From Acidimicrobiia bacterium (lineage in GTDB: Bacteria; Actinomycetota; Acidimicrobiia; Acidimicrobiales; Poriferisodalaceae), in the NCBI GenBank assembly GCA_022820505.1, contig JAJEFK010000049.1, forward strand, positions 1-51,976: DNA of 51,976 nucleotides, given 5' to 3'. Below the pieces are notes generated by a model. The model saw only the letters and a program-made list of their open reading frames with translations, searched no databases and was not told the origin of the DNA. The position numbers and the translations under genes were made by a program. Positions 8,284 through 15,626 of this stretch are shown here, in pieces (position 1 is the first letter of the stretch; every line of letters begins with the position of its first letter).

Positions 8284-9012
8284 ATGCAGCAAGCAATTTC
8301 AGATAATGAAACTACTGCTGCGTCTCCGCTGCACCGGTCACGCTCGGCAGAGCGGGTGCTGGAGCTGCTCGAGACCGTGGTCACCAACGGCGAGCTCAGC
8401 CTCACTGAGGCAGCCGCCCGCACGGTCATGCCAGCCAGCACGGCACTGCGGCATCTGCGGGTGCTGACCGACCGCGGCTATCTCGTCAAGGACGCGGCCG
8501 GTTCGTACTCGGTGGGTCCGGCGTTCGTGCGCACTGCCTTGGCCTCGTTGCAATCGGGCCCCTACGCCCGGCTCCGGGCCGCTGCGGGGCCGGAACTCGA
8601 ACGCCTGGTGGAAGCCACCGAAGAATCCGCGTACCTCGCCGTGCGCGACGGCGACGCTGCCGTCTACATCGCCACGGTCGAAGGCCGCCGGGCGATCCGT
8701 CACGTCGGCTGGGTGGGCCGCTCGGTACCCATCGACGGCACCGCTGTGGGCACGGCGCTGCTGGCCGCTCCCCTGGGCCGCGACGCCCGTCCAGCGCCTG
8801 TGTTCAATACCGGCGCTATCGAGCCCGACGTCACGGCGGTGTGCGCACCCGTCCACGGCCCCGACGGCGCGATCGCCGCGCTGTCCGTGCTGGGTCCGGC
8901 GGACCGGCTCGCAGGCCCCCGCCTGCAGACGGCGGCCGAAGCCGTAATCGAAGCGGCCGTCGCCACATCGGCCGCGCTCTTCTCCGCCCCCGCGGCTCCG
9001 CCTCTGGGATGA
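8284..9012 (+). CDS. IclR-family transcriptional regulator of the hut locus
   Basis: A 242-aa regulator with an N-terminal winged helix-turn-helix (RSAERVLELLETVVTNGELSL then TALRHLRVLTDRGYLVK, about residues 20-75) and a C-terminal IclR ligand-binding domain containing VGRSVPIDGTAVGTALL. Its stop overlaps the hutH ATG (ATGA at 9009-9012), so regulator and enzyme are translationally coupled. It is divergent from hutU. This layout predicts control of both hut units by histidine or urocanate, which is inference. The N-terminal 12 codons are AT-richer than the rest and hold a 5-5-5 palindrome that could be its own operator. Confidence 0.88.
   Translation: MQQAISDNETTAASPLHRSRSAERVLELLETVVTNGELSLTEAAARTVMPASTALRHLRVLTDRGYLVKDAAGSYSVGPAFVRTALASLQSGPYARLRAAAGPELERLVEATEESAYLAVRDGDAAVYIATVEGRRAIRHVGWVGRSVPIDGTAVGTALLAAPLGRDARPAPVFNTGAIEPDVTAVCAPVHGPDGAIAALSVLGPADRLAGPRLQTAAEAVIEAAVATSAALFSAPAAPPLG
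8297..8311. promoter_or_regulatory. 15-bp palindrome TTTCA-N5-TGAAA, candidate operator
   Basis: Perfect 5-bp inverted arms with a 5-nt spacer, just inside the iclR coding start and about 80 bp from the hutU start. The 15-bp size is typical of IclR-type sites. Autoregulation is inferred; the short arms could also occur by chance. Confidence 0.25.
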
Positions 9013-10538
9013 CGGTGGAACTCGACGGCCCGGGCGTCACCGTCGCCGACGTCGTCGCGGTCGCCCGCCACCGAGAACAGGTTCATCTCAGCGTCGATGC
9101 CCTCGACCGGATGGCCAGGGCCCGCCGCATCGTCGAGACCTTGGCCGAAGGCGAGCCGGCCTACGGCGTCTCCACCGGCTTCGGCGCCCTGGCCAACACC
9201 ACCATTCCCGCTGATCGCCGAGTCGCACTGCAGCAGTCGCTGATCCGCTCCCACGCCGCCGGCATGGGGCCACCGGTCGAGGCCGAGGTGGTGCGGGCCA
9301 TGATGTTCCTGCGGGCTCGCACGCTCGCCTTCGGCGCCTCGGGCGCGAGACCGCTCGTCGCGCAGTCGCTGGTGCACCTGGTCAACGCCGGCGTGGTGCC
9401 AGTGGTGCCCGAGCACGGCTCGCTGGGCGCCAGCGGCGACCTGGCGCCATTGGCCCACGCTGCACTCGTGCTGATGGGCGAAGGCGAAGTCCTCGCCGAC
9501 GGCGGGGGCACGATCAGCGGGGCCGAGGCCTTGACGTCGGCCGGCATCGAACCCTTGGTGCTGGCCGAGAAAGAGGGCCTGGCACTGACCAACGGCACCG
9601 ACGGCATCCTGGGAATGCTCTGCCTGGCCGTCCACGACCTTGCCGGCCTGCTGAGAGTTGCCGACATCGTGGCTGCCTGCAGCGTCGAGGCGCTGCTGGC
9701 CACCGATCGGGCCTTTGCCGCCGACCTGCTGGAAATGCGGCCCCATCCCGGCCAGCAGGCCAGCGCTGCCAACCTGCGCGCTGTGCTGGCCGGCTCGCCC
9801 ATCGTGGCCAGCCACCGCTTCGGCGACGACCGCGTGCAAGACGCCTACTCCATCAGGTGCACGCCCCAAGTCCACGGCGCAGCCCGCGACACCCTCGGTT
9901 TTGCGGCCGACGTGACCGGCCGGGAGCTGGCCTCGGCCATCGACAACCCGATGGTGCTGCCCGACGGTCGAGTGGAGTCGTGCGGCAACTTCCACGGAGC
10001 GCCGCTGGCGCTGGCAGCCGACTATCTCGCCATCGCCGCTGCCGAGGTCGGTGCCATCGCGGAGCGCCGCATCGACCGGTTGCTCGACCCCAAGCGCTCC
10101 GCTGGGCTGCCCCCCTTCCTGGCCGACGACCCAGGCGTGGACAGCGGCCTGATGATCGGCCAGTACACCGCAGCCGCCCTGTGTGCCGAGAACCGACGCC
10201 TGGCCGCACCGGCCGCGGTCGACTCGCTACCCACCTCTGCGATGCAGGAGGACCACGTGTCGATGGGCTGGGGCGCGGCCCGCAAGCTGCGCCGAACGAT
10301 CGCCAACCTGCGCCGCATCCTGGCCATCGAATGGGTGACCGCCGCCCGCGGCATAGAGCTGCGCGCACCCCTGCAGCCCGCCGCCGGCACCGCGGCAGCG
10401 CTCAACCTGCTGCGCAGCGAGGTACCAGGCCCCGGCCCCGACCGCTGGCTGTCACCCGAGCTCGCCGCAGCCGATCAGATACTCACCGACGAAGCCCTCG
10501 TCCCCGCCGTAGAAGCAGCCACCGGCCCCCTGGCCTGA
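9009..10538 (+). CDS. hutH: Histidine ammonia-lyase
   Basis: Eliminates ammonia from L-histidine to give trans-urocanate, the entry step for the hut enzymes encoded divergently upstream. The 509-aa protein has YGVSTGFGALANT near residue 52 and the Ala141-Ser142-Gly143 triplet inside GSLGASGDLAPLAH, which cyclises to the MIO electrophile. VGAIAERRIDRLLDP and QEDHVSMGWGAARKLR are further family blocks. The start at ATG 9009 is preferred over an open frame reaching back to 8841, because HutH homology begins at TVADVVAVAR and the ATG overlaps the iclR stop. Full length. Confidence 0.96.
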   Translation: MTVELDGPGVTVADVVAVARHREQVHLSVDALDRMARARRIVETLAEGEPAYGVSTGFGALANTTIPADRRVALQQSLIRSHAAGMGPPVEAEVVRAMMFLRARTLAFGASGARPLVAQSLVHLVNAGVVPVVPEHGSLGASGDLAPLAHAALVLMGEGEVLADGGGTISGAEALTSAGIEPLVLAEKEGLALTNGTDGILGMLCLAVHDLAGLLRVADIVAACSVEALLATDRAFAADLLEMRPHPGQQASAANLRAVLAGSPIVASHRFGDDRVQDAYSIRCTPQVHGAARDTLGFAADVTGRELASAIDNPMVLPDGRVESCGNFHGAPLALAADYLAIAAAEVGAIAERRIDRLLDPKRSAGLPPFLADDPGVDSGLMIGQYTAAALCAENRRLAAPAAVDSLPTSAMQEDHVSMGWGAARKLRRTIANLRRILAIEWVTAARGIELRAPLQPAAGTAAALNLLRSEVPGPGPDRWLSPELAAADQILTDEALVPAVEAATGPLA

Positions 10539-10579
10539 AACACCACAGCCACGGGCACGCTCCCCGAGGGCGTCGTGCT

Positions 10580-10594
10580 TGTACAATTCGTACA
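10580..10594. promoter_or_regulatory. Operator TGTAC-AATTC-GTACA overlapping antitoxin start and -10 box
   Basis: A perfect inverted repeat whose left half contains TGTACA, the core hexamer known for YefM/Phd-type operators. Inside it, TACAAT at 10582-10587 is a good -10 element and ends 6 nt before the antitoxin ATG at 10594. Antitoxin binding would therefore block the promoter directly. Confidence 0.65.
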
Positions 10595-10845
10595 TGACCG
10601 AAGTCGCATTCAGCGATGCACGTAATCGTCTGGCCGAGGTGATCACCGAGACCAGCAGGTCCGGCGAGCCGATTTCCGTGACGCGGCGCGGCCGTCGCGT
10701 CGCAGTAATCCTGGGCGCCGACGCGTTCGATCAGCTCGTCGACCGCGCCGATGAGGCCGAGGACCGTCGTGAGCTCGACGCGGCCCGTGCCGAAGACGAC
10801 TACGTGCCTTGGGAGGAAGTCAAGGCTGCGCTCGGGCTCGATTGA
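10594..10845 (+). CDS. Phd/YefM-family antitoxin
   Basis: An 83-aa antitoxin. The N-terminal sequence MTEVAFSDARNRLAEVITETSRSGEPISVTRRGRR matches the Phd/YefM DNA-binding dimer domain, followed by V-A-V-I-L-G-A-D-A-F-D-Q-L. The acidic C-terminal tail (residues about 55-83) would wrap the toxin. ATG 10594 is used rather than the upstream 10579 codon because homology begins there and the operator/-10 arrangement points to it. The toxin gene follows 12 bp downstream. Autoregulation through the TGTACA palindrome is expected. Confidence 0.88.
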   Translation: MTEVAFSDARNRLAEVITETSRSGEPISVTRRGRRVAVILGADAFDQLVDRADEAEDRRELDAARAEDDYVPWEEVKAALGLD

Positions 10846-10857
10846 GCCGGCACATCA

Positions 10858-11124
10858 GTGAGCCAGTACAGGGTCGAGATCTCCCGCCGAGCGGTCAAGG
10901 CGATCGCCGGGCTCGAACGCGCCGACCAGCTCCGGGTTCGGGCAGCGATCGACTTGCTTGCTGGCGAGCCACGGCCTCCCGGCTGCGTCAAGCTCGCCGG
11001 CGAAACGTCCGCGTACCGGGTACGGGTCGGCGACTTCCGGATCGTGTATGAGGTCATCGATGACCGGCTCGTGATCCAAGTCGTCCGGGTGGGCCACCGC
11101 CGCGACATCTACCGAAACCCCTGA
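10858..11124 (+). CDS. RelE/ParE-superfamily toxin
   Basis: An 88-aa protein starting at GTG 10858. QYRVEISRRAVKAIAGL is the typical first strand and helix; LAGETSAYRVRVGDFRIVYEV and VIQVVRVGHRRDIYR form the beta-sheet core of RelE/ParE toxins. The R-H-R-R-D-I-Y-R ending resembles ribosome-dependent RelE mRNA endonucleases more than gyrase-poisoning ParE, but the activity is not proven by sequence. Partner of the preceding Phd/YefM antitoxin, 12 bp apart. Full length. Confidence 0.88.
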   Translation: MSQYRVEISRRAVKAIAGLERADQLRVRAAIDLLAGEPRPPGCVKLAGETSAYRVRVGDFRIVYEVIDDRLVIQVVRVGHRRDIYRNP

Positions 11125-11146
11125 ACTTGCCGATCGGCTCAGCCGG

Positions 11147-11234
11147 TGGCGGAGGGAGGGGGATTCGAACCCCCGGAGGCTTGCGCCTCAACGGTTTTCA
11201 AGACCGTCGCAATCGTCCACTCTGCCACCCCTCC
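11147..11234 (-). tRNA. tRNA-Ser (anticodon TGA)
   Basis: On the minus strand the sequence begins GGAGGGGTGGCAGAG and has a class II variable arm. The anticodon loop CTTGAAA lies between GACGGT/ACCGTT arms, giving anticodon TGA. The T-arm is GGGGG-TTCGAAT-CCCCC. The acceptor stem is GGAGGGG with TCCCTCC (last pair G-U), followed by discriminator G and an encoded CCA (11147-11149). Confidence 0.95.
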
Positions 11235-11351
11235 ACCGGCCAAGCTAGCGGCGTACCTCCGGGTCACTGACGGGAAAAGGGATCGCTGAAACCCGCTGGT
11301 TGGGGTTATCTTGAGTCGGCGCGGCTGCCGCCCGAGGGCTTGGCCGTGCGT

Positions 11352-11442
11352 GGAGAGGTGGCCGAGTCAGGTTGAAGGCGCTTCCCTGCTAAGGAAGTAA
11401 CTGCCGCAAGGTGGTTCGTGGGTTCGAATCCCACCCTCTCCG
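11352..11442 (+). tRNA. tRNA-Ser (anticodon GCT)
   Basis: Begins GGAGAGGTGGCCGAGT, with the anticodon loop CTGCTAA flanked by CTTCC and GGAAG (anticodon GCT), a long variable arm, T-arm GTGGG-TTCGAAT-CCCAC and acceptor match CCTCTCC. CCA is not encoded. It is adjacent to another tRNA-Ser gene on the opposite strand. Confidence 0.95.
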
Positions 11443-11475
11443 CACCTCTTGTCCGACCGAAGTGAAACGACCTGC

Positions 11476-13149
11476 ATGAGAAACCGGCTGCTTCGCTTCG
11501 CGACATATGTCGCCGTGGGCGTCGTCACCGGCTTCATCGTGGCCGCAGTCGCCGTGCTGACCGAGAAGGTGCTGCTCGAGCGGGTGCTGCACCTGCCGCC
11601 CTGGCAGCGGATGATCGCTCCCGCGCTCGGGCTGTGGGGCGCCGTCATCATGCTGCGCTGGGCCGATGCAGGCCGCCGGCTCGCGCCCTCGACCTCCGAG
11701 GAGTACATCCGGTCGTTCCACGACCGCAACCACCCGATGCGGTTCCGGGATCTCCCGGCGCGTCTGGTTGCCGGCATCGTTACGGTGGGCTCCGGCGGCG
11801 CGGTCGGACTCGAGGGTCCGTCCATCTACGCCGGCGCCACGGCCGGCAATGCGATGCAGCGGGTGGTCCGGCGGCTGTTCCGCGGCCGGGAGGGCTACGC
11901 GTTGCTCGTGGCAGGTGCCGCCGCAGGTGTCAGTGCCATCTTCCAGGCGCCCGCCACCGGTGTGCTGTTCGCGCTCGAAGCCCCCTACAAGAGCGACTTG
12001 GGCCGCAGGGCGCTGCTGCCCGCCCTGCTCTCCAGCGCTTCCAGCTACGTCGTGTACGTATTGGTCACCGGTTTCGACGACCGTCCCTTCGAGATCGGCA
12101 CCGAGATGGTGAGCGTCCAGTTCGGTCGGCAGGAGCTGCTGGGCGCCGCCGTTGTCGGCGCCCTCTGCGGCCTCGCCGCATCGGCGTTCTGCCGTGTGCT
12201 GGCCTTGGCCAAGCGGATTCACGCCTCCGACCGGCCGTGGTGGATGATCGCGCTGGGTGCCGGAGGAATCCTCGTGGGTCTCGCTGCGCTGTGCGAGGTG
12301 CTGTTCGATGCGCCGCTGTCGCTGGGCCCGACCGCCGAGGGACAGCTCACCGACTGGGCGCTGAACCCCGAGGCATCGCTGTGGCTGCTCGGCGCCCTGC
12401 TGGTGATCAGGATCCTGGCGACGTCCACGGTGCTGGCGGGCGGCGGTGTGGGCGGCGTATTCATCCCGCTCGCCGTGTTCGGCCTGATCGTGGGTCGCCT
12501 GGTCGGCGGTTGGATCGAGCTGGGGCCCGAGTCGCTGGCGTTCTTTCCCTTCATCGGCGTGGCCGCGTTCCTGGCGGCCGGTTACCGCACCCCCCTGGCA
12601 GCCGTGATGTTCGTGGCCGAGTCCACCGGGGCTCCGCTGTTCGTCGTGCCCGCACTGGTGGCGGTGGCCGTGTCGCAGGTGCTCATCGGCAATGCCTCGG
12701 TCTCGCAGTTCCAGCGCGACAGCCGCACGGGCCATCTCGAACGGCGCTTGGAGATGCCGGTCAACTCCGCCATGTCCACCGAGGTGCCGACCGTGAGTGC
12801 CGACGCACCGCTGGCCGATTTCGTGTGGGGCGTGGCACTGCCGCGCAAGCAGCTCGAAGCCATCGTGATCGGACCCGAACGGGAATTCCTCGGCGTGATA
12901 CGGCTGAGCGATACCCGTGACGTGGATCGCAATGACTGGATGTCGGTGACGTGCGGCGAGGTGATGACAGCCGATATCACCCCGGCGCGCCCGTCGTGGA
13001 CGCTGCGCGAGGTCACCGAGGCAATGGCAGACGCCGAGATCGAGCTGTATCCCGTGATCGACAGCGGCGGCCGCATCGCGGGCGTCGTCACCGAGAATGC
13101 CATCGTCAAGCTCGTGGACTTCCTCAACGAGACACAGGGCGAACAGTGA
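11476..13149 (+). CDS. ClC-family chloride channel/transporter with C-terminal CBS pair
   Basis: A 557-aa membrane protein. About ten or more hydrophobic segments form the ClC core (residues about 1-420), followed by two CBS domains (MPVNSAMSTEVPTVSADAPL and VTCGEVMTADITPARPSW). Filter segments seen are VGLEGPSIYAGA, with the gating glutamate of the G-x-E-G-P motif, and GGVGGVFIPLAV for G-x-F-x-P. The usual G-S-G-I-P loop has no clear counterpart; its place is taken by RLAPSTSEEYIRSF. The ATG at 11476 is preferred to TTG 11449, although neither has a strong ribosome-binding site. Moves chloride or another anion across the membrane; CBS domains suggest nucleotide sensing. Confidence 0.88.
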   Translation: MRNRLLRFATYVAVGVVTGFIVAAVAVLTEKVLLERVLHLPPWQRMIAPALGLWGAVIMLRWADAGRRLAPSTSEEYIRSFHDRNHPMRFRDLPARLVAGIVTVGSGGAVGLEGPSIYAGATAGNAMQRVVRRLFRGREGYALLVAGAAAGVSAIFQAPATGVLFALEAPYKSDLGRRALLPALLSSASSYVVYVLVTGFDDRPFEIGTEMVSVQFGRQELLGAAVVGALCGLAASAFCRVLALAKRIHASDRPWWMIALGAGGILVGLAALCEVLFDAPLSLGPTAEGQLTDWALNPEASLWLLGALLVIRILATSTVLAGGGVGGVFIPLAVFGLIVGRLVGGWIELGPESLAFFPFIGVAAFLAAGYRTPLAAVMFVAESTGAPLFVVPALVAVAVSQVLIGNASVSQFQRDSRTGHLERRLEMPVNSAMSTEVPTVSADAPLADFVWGVALPRKQLEAIVIGPEREFLGVIRLSDTRDVDRNDWMSVTCGEVMTADITPARPSWTLREVTEAMADAEIELYPVIDSGGRIAGVVTENAIVKLVDFLNETQGEQ

Positions 13150-13209
13150 GTTCTCTCCGACAGAGTTCGCCAAGACTGAGCTCGCAAAGACACAGCACAA
13201 GCGAGGCCG

Positions 13210-13929
13210 ATGATGAGTGACGCCGAGCCGCAGCCGATCGGGCTGCTCGAGGGTCTGGCGACAACCCGGGCAATCCGGCGCTACCTGCCCGAGCCGATAC
13301 CCGACGAGGATCTCGCGTCGATCCTGTGGCACGCCAGCCGGGCACCCAGCGGCTCCAACCGGCAGATGTTCCGCTTTGTGGTGCTGCGCGACGGGCCCGC
13401 GGCGCAGCAGGCGAAGGCCCTGCTCGGCCAGTGCTTCCGTGACGGCTGGAATGCGAAGCGCTCGGGCGACGGCTACACGCAGGGCTCTGGCGCTGCTGAC
13501 GACTCGCCCAAGGCCCGAATGGCCCGCACCATGCAGCACTTCGTGGACCATTTCGAGGAGACGCCGGTGGTGATCCTGGCGTGCTTGGTGCGGTACCGGA
13601 AGCCCACGTTCACCGAGGGCGCATCGGTGTACCCGGCCGTGCAGAACCTGTTGCTGGCGGCACGGGCGCTCGGCTATGGCGGCGTCATCACCGGCTGGCA
13701 CCGCGACGTCGAGAACGAGCTGCGCGAGCTGCTCGGCATCCCCGAGGGTGTGGCGATCCACGCCACCATCCCGCTCGGGCGGCCCGCAGGGCGCCACGGG
13801 CCGGTGCGGCGACGGCCGCTGCGTGAGCTGGTGTATGAGGACCGCTGGGATCAAGACGCTGCATGGGCCATCGACCCGCCGGACACTCGCTTCACCTCTG
13901 CAGGCCCGCCGCCCGGTTCCCCGACCTAG
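13210..13929 (+). CDS. Nitroreductase-family protein
   Basis: A 239-aa FMN-dependent oxidoreductase. TTRAIRRYLPEPIPDEDLASIL is the classical N-terminal signature with the FMN-binding R-x-x-R-x-F/Y. HASRAPSGSNRQMFRFVVLR provides the P-S-G-x-N/x-Q-x-x FMN contact, and NLLLAARALGYGGVIT the C-terminal FMN/dimer segment. The substrate is unknown; the family reduces nitro groups, quinones or enones with NAD(P)H. GAGG sits 5-6 bp before the ATG pair at 13210. Located 60 bp after the ClC gene and convergent with the sulfurtransferase. Confidence 0.88.
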   Translation: MMSDAEPQPIGLLEGLATTRAIRRYLPEPIPDEDLASILWHASRAPSGSNRQMFRFVVLRDGPAAQQAKALLGQCFRDGWNAKRSGDGYTQGSGAADDSPKARMARTMQHFVDHFEETPVVILACLVRYRKPTFTEGASVYPAVQNLLLAARALGYGGVITGWHRDVENELRELLGIPEGVAIHATIPLGRPAGRHGPVRRRPLRELVYEDRWDQDAAWAIDPPDTRFTSAGPPPGSPT

Positions 13930-13961
13930 TCGCGCCCGCTATGACATCTGTGCCTGTCCGC

Positions 13962-14792
13962 TCAGGCGGTCTCGGCGGGGCGGTCGGTGTGGCTCCATTG
14001 CGACCACGAGCCGATGTACACCGCCGGGCGGCCGAGGCCGGCGCGCTCCATGGCCAGTGCGTCCATGCAGGCGCTGACGCCTGAGCCGCAGTACACGACG
14101 GCGTTGTTTGCTCCGCCGGCCGCCTTTACGCCCTCGGCTCCATAGCGGGCGCGGAGCGTCGCAGCGTCGGCGAAACTGCCATCGGGGTCGAGGTTGTCGG
14201 TCATCGGCACGTTGACCGCGCCGGGGATGTGGCCGGGGCGCGGATCGACGGGCTCGGTCTCGCCGCGGTAGCGATCCGCGCCGCGGGCGTCGATCAGGAC
14301 GACGGCTGGGTCGGCGCCGCCGGCGGCGGCTGCGTCGATATCGACGAATGCCCCTTCTGGCCAGGCTCGCACCGGGCATTCGCAAGGGGCTCGCGTGATC
14401 GGCACCGTCTCGGTGGCGCCCGTCCACGGGCCCAGTCCCCCGTCGAGCAGTGCCGCATCGTGGCCGAGCACGCGCAGCATCCACACCATCCGGCCCGCGG
14501 CGGTGCCGTTCAGGTCGTCGTACGCCACGACCGGGTCGTCGGCACTGATACCCAAGGCGCCCAAGGATGCGGCGAAGCTCTCGGCGGTCGGCAGCGGATG
14601 GCGGCCATGGGCGGGCGCGCCGTGCGCAGACAGGTGTGCGTCGAGGTCCACCCAGATGGCGCCAGCGATGTGGCCTTCGAGGTAGGCGTCATAGCCGGAC
14701 CGGCCGTCGAGATACCAGCGCACGTCGCAGAGCACGACGTCGTCACGGCCAGTCAGCTCGGCGGCGCTCACCACCGGCGGCAGCGAGGCCAT
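13962..14792 (-). CDS. sseA: Sulfurtransferase, 3-mercaptopyruvate type (tandem rhodanese)
   Basis: A 276-aa protein with two rhodanese domains. The N-terminal inactive domain contains VVLCDVRWYLDG and DAYLEGHIAGAIWVDLD. The C-terminal active domain carries DPRPGHIPGAVNVP and the catalytic loop Y-C-G-S-G-V-S-A with Cys about 235; C-G-S-G-V-S/T is the mercaptopyruvate type, whereas thiosulfate enzymes have C-R-K-G-V-T. It transfers sulfane sulfur from 3-mercaptopyruvate to thiol acceptors. Start ATG 14792 shares one base with the stop of the upstream metallo-beta-lactamase gene. A longer frame to 15059 is a shadow of that gene. Confidence 0.9.
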   Translation of the reverse strand: MASLPPVVSAAELTGRDDVVLCDVRWYLDGRSGYDAYLEGHIAGAIWVDLDAHLSAHGAPAHGRHPLPTAESFAASLGALGISADDPVVAYDDLNGTAAGRMVWMLRVLGHDAALLDGGLGPWTGATETVPITRAPCECPVRAWPEGAFVDIDAAAAGGADPAVVLIDARGADRYRGETEPVDPRPGHIPGAVNVPMTDNLDPDGSFADAATLRARYGAEGVKAAGGANNAVVYCGSGVSACMDALAMERAGLGRPAVYIGSWSQWSHTDRPAETA

Positions 14793-15550
14793 CAGCCCTG
14801 CCCGAACATCATCAGCCACTGCGCCTCGCTGCTTGGCTTGAACACGTAGTTCATCTGGCGTGTCTGGCCCATGGTGGCGCTGGGCTCGAACGAGTACCGG
14901 TGGCCGGGAAACAGCACGGCCGAGTCGGGCACCTTGGCGAGCGTGTCGTGCAGCGAGCGGTACATCGCCGCTGGGTCGCTGCCCGGCAGGTCCATCCGCC
15001 CGCAGCCGTCGAGGAACAGCGTGTCGCCGGCCACGAGCGCACCGCCCACCAGGAAGCACTGGCTGCCGGGCGTGTGCCCGGGGGTGTGCAGCAGCTCGAT
15101 GTCAATGGCGCCCACCGACACCACGTCGCCCGGGGCGTGCAGCTCCATGTCGTTCATCGAGATGCCGGTGGTCTTGCGCACAAGTTCGGCCTCGGGTGCC
15201 TGCAGGTGAATCTTCGTGCCCTGGCGTTCGAGCAGCTGGGCGACGCCCTCGATGCTGTAACCCATCATGTCCCCGCCGATGTGATCGGCGTGAAAGTGCG
15301 TGGCCAGCACGCCGGTGAGCTGCATCTCGTCTTCGGCCAGGATGTCGAGCAGGTCGTCGACGGCATAGGCCGGATCCACCACGACCGCCTCGCGGGTCTC
15401 CCGGTCGCCGATGAGGTAGGCAAAGTTCACCATCTGGCGGGCGATCGGGTCGCTGGTGGCGAAATCCTGGCCCGACAGCAGCTGGCGGAAGTAGAGCCGG
15501 CTCTCGCCGGGCTGGCGTGCCTGCGGGTCTTCGGCAGTGTCATCACCCAT
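14792..15550 (-). CDS. Metallo-beta-lactamase-fold hydrolase, probable persulfide dioxygenase (ETHE1-like)
   Basis: A 252-aa protein with the metal-binding block THFHADHIGG (H-x-H-x-D-H), TPGHTPGSQC, GDTLFLDGCGRMDLPGSDP and LFPGHRYS. The G-D-x-L-F...G-C-G-R-x-D segment is typical of ETHE1/persulfide dioxygenase and related MBL proteins, and fits better than glyoxalase II. Family role is oxidation of glutathione or other low-molecular-weight persulfide to sulfite. Translation is coupled (TGATG) to the 3-mercaptopyruvate sulfurtransferase downstream, which would make or consume persulfide, strengthening the sulfur-oxidation reading. An actinobacterial thiol such as mycothiol may replace glutathione. 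Confidence 0.82.
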   Translation of the reverse strand: MGDDTAEDPQARQPGESRLYFRQLLSGQDFATSDPIARQMVNFAYLIGDRETREAVVVDPAYAVDDLLDILAEDEMQLTGVLATHFHADHIGGDMMGYSIEGVAQLLERQGTKIHLQAPEAELVRKTTGISMNDMELHAPGDVVSVGAIDIELLHTPGHTPGSQCFLVGGALVAGDTLFLDGCGRMDLPGSDPAAMYRSLHDTLAKVPDSAVLFPGHRYSFEPSATMGQTRQMNYVFKPSSEAQWLMMFGQG

Positions 15551-15626
15551 GGCAGCGCACAGTACTCAGAGGCTGAGCGCCCGGGGCGGGTTGGCCCTTC
15601 GGGCGCCGGCGCGGCAGTATGCGCCC

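Noticed and set aside
11389..13854. 821-aa minus-strand open frame antisense to the ClC and nitroreductase genes
   Set aside because: It is a GC-rich shadow that also runs into a tRNA; its product is low-complexity His/Gln/Gly-rich with no domain, while the plus-strand genes have clear motifs.
13962..15059. Longer 365-aa sulfurtransferase
   Set aside because: The first 89 residues are a frame-shifted shadow of the metallo-beta-lactamase gene.
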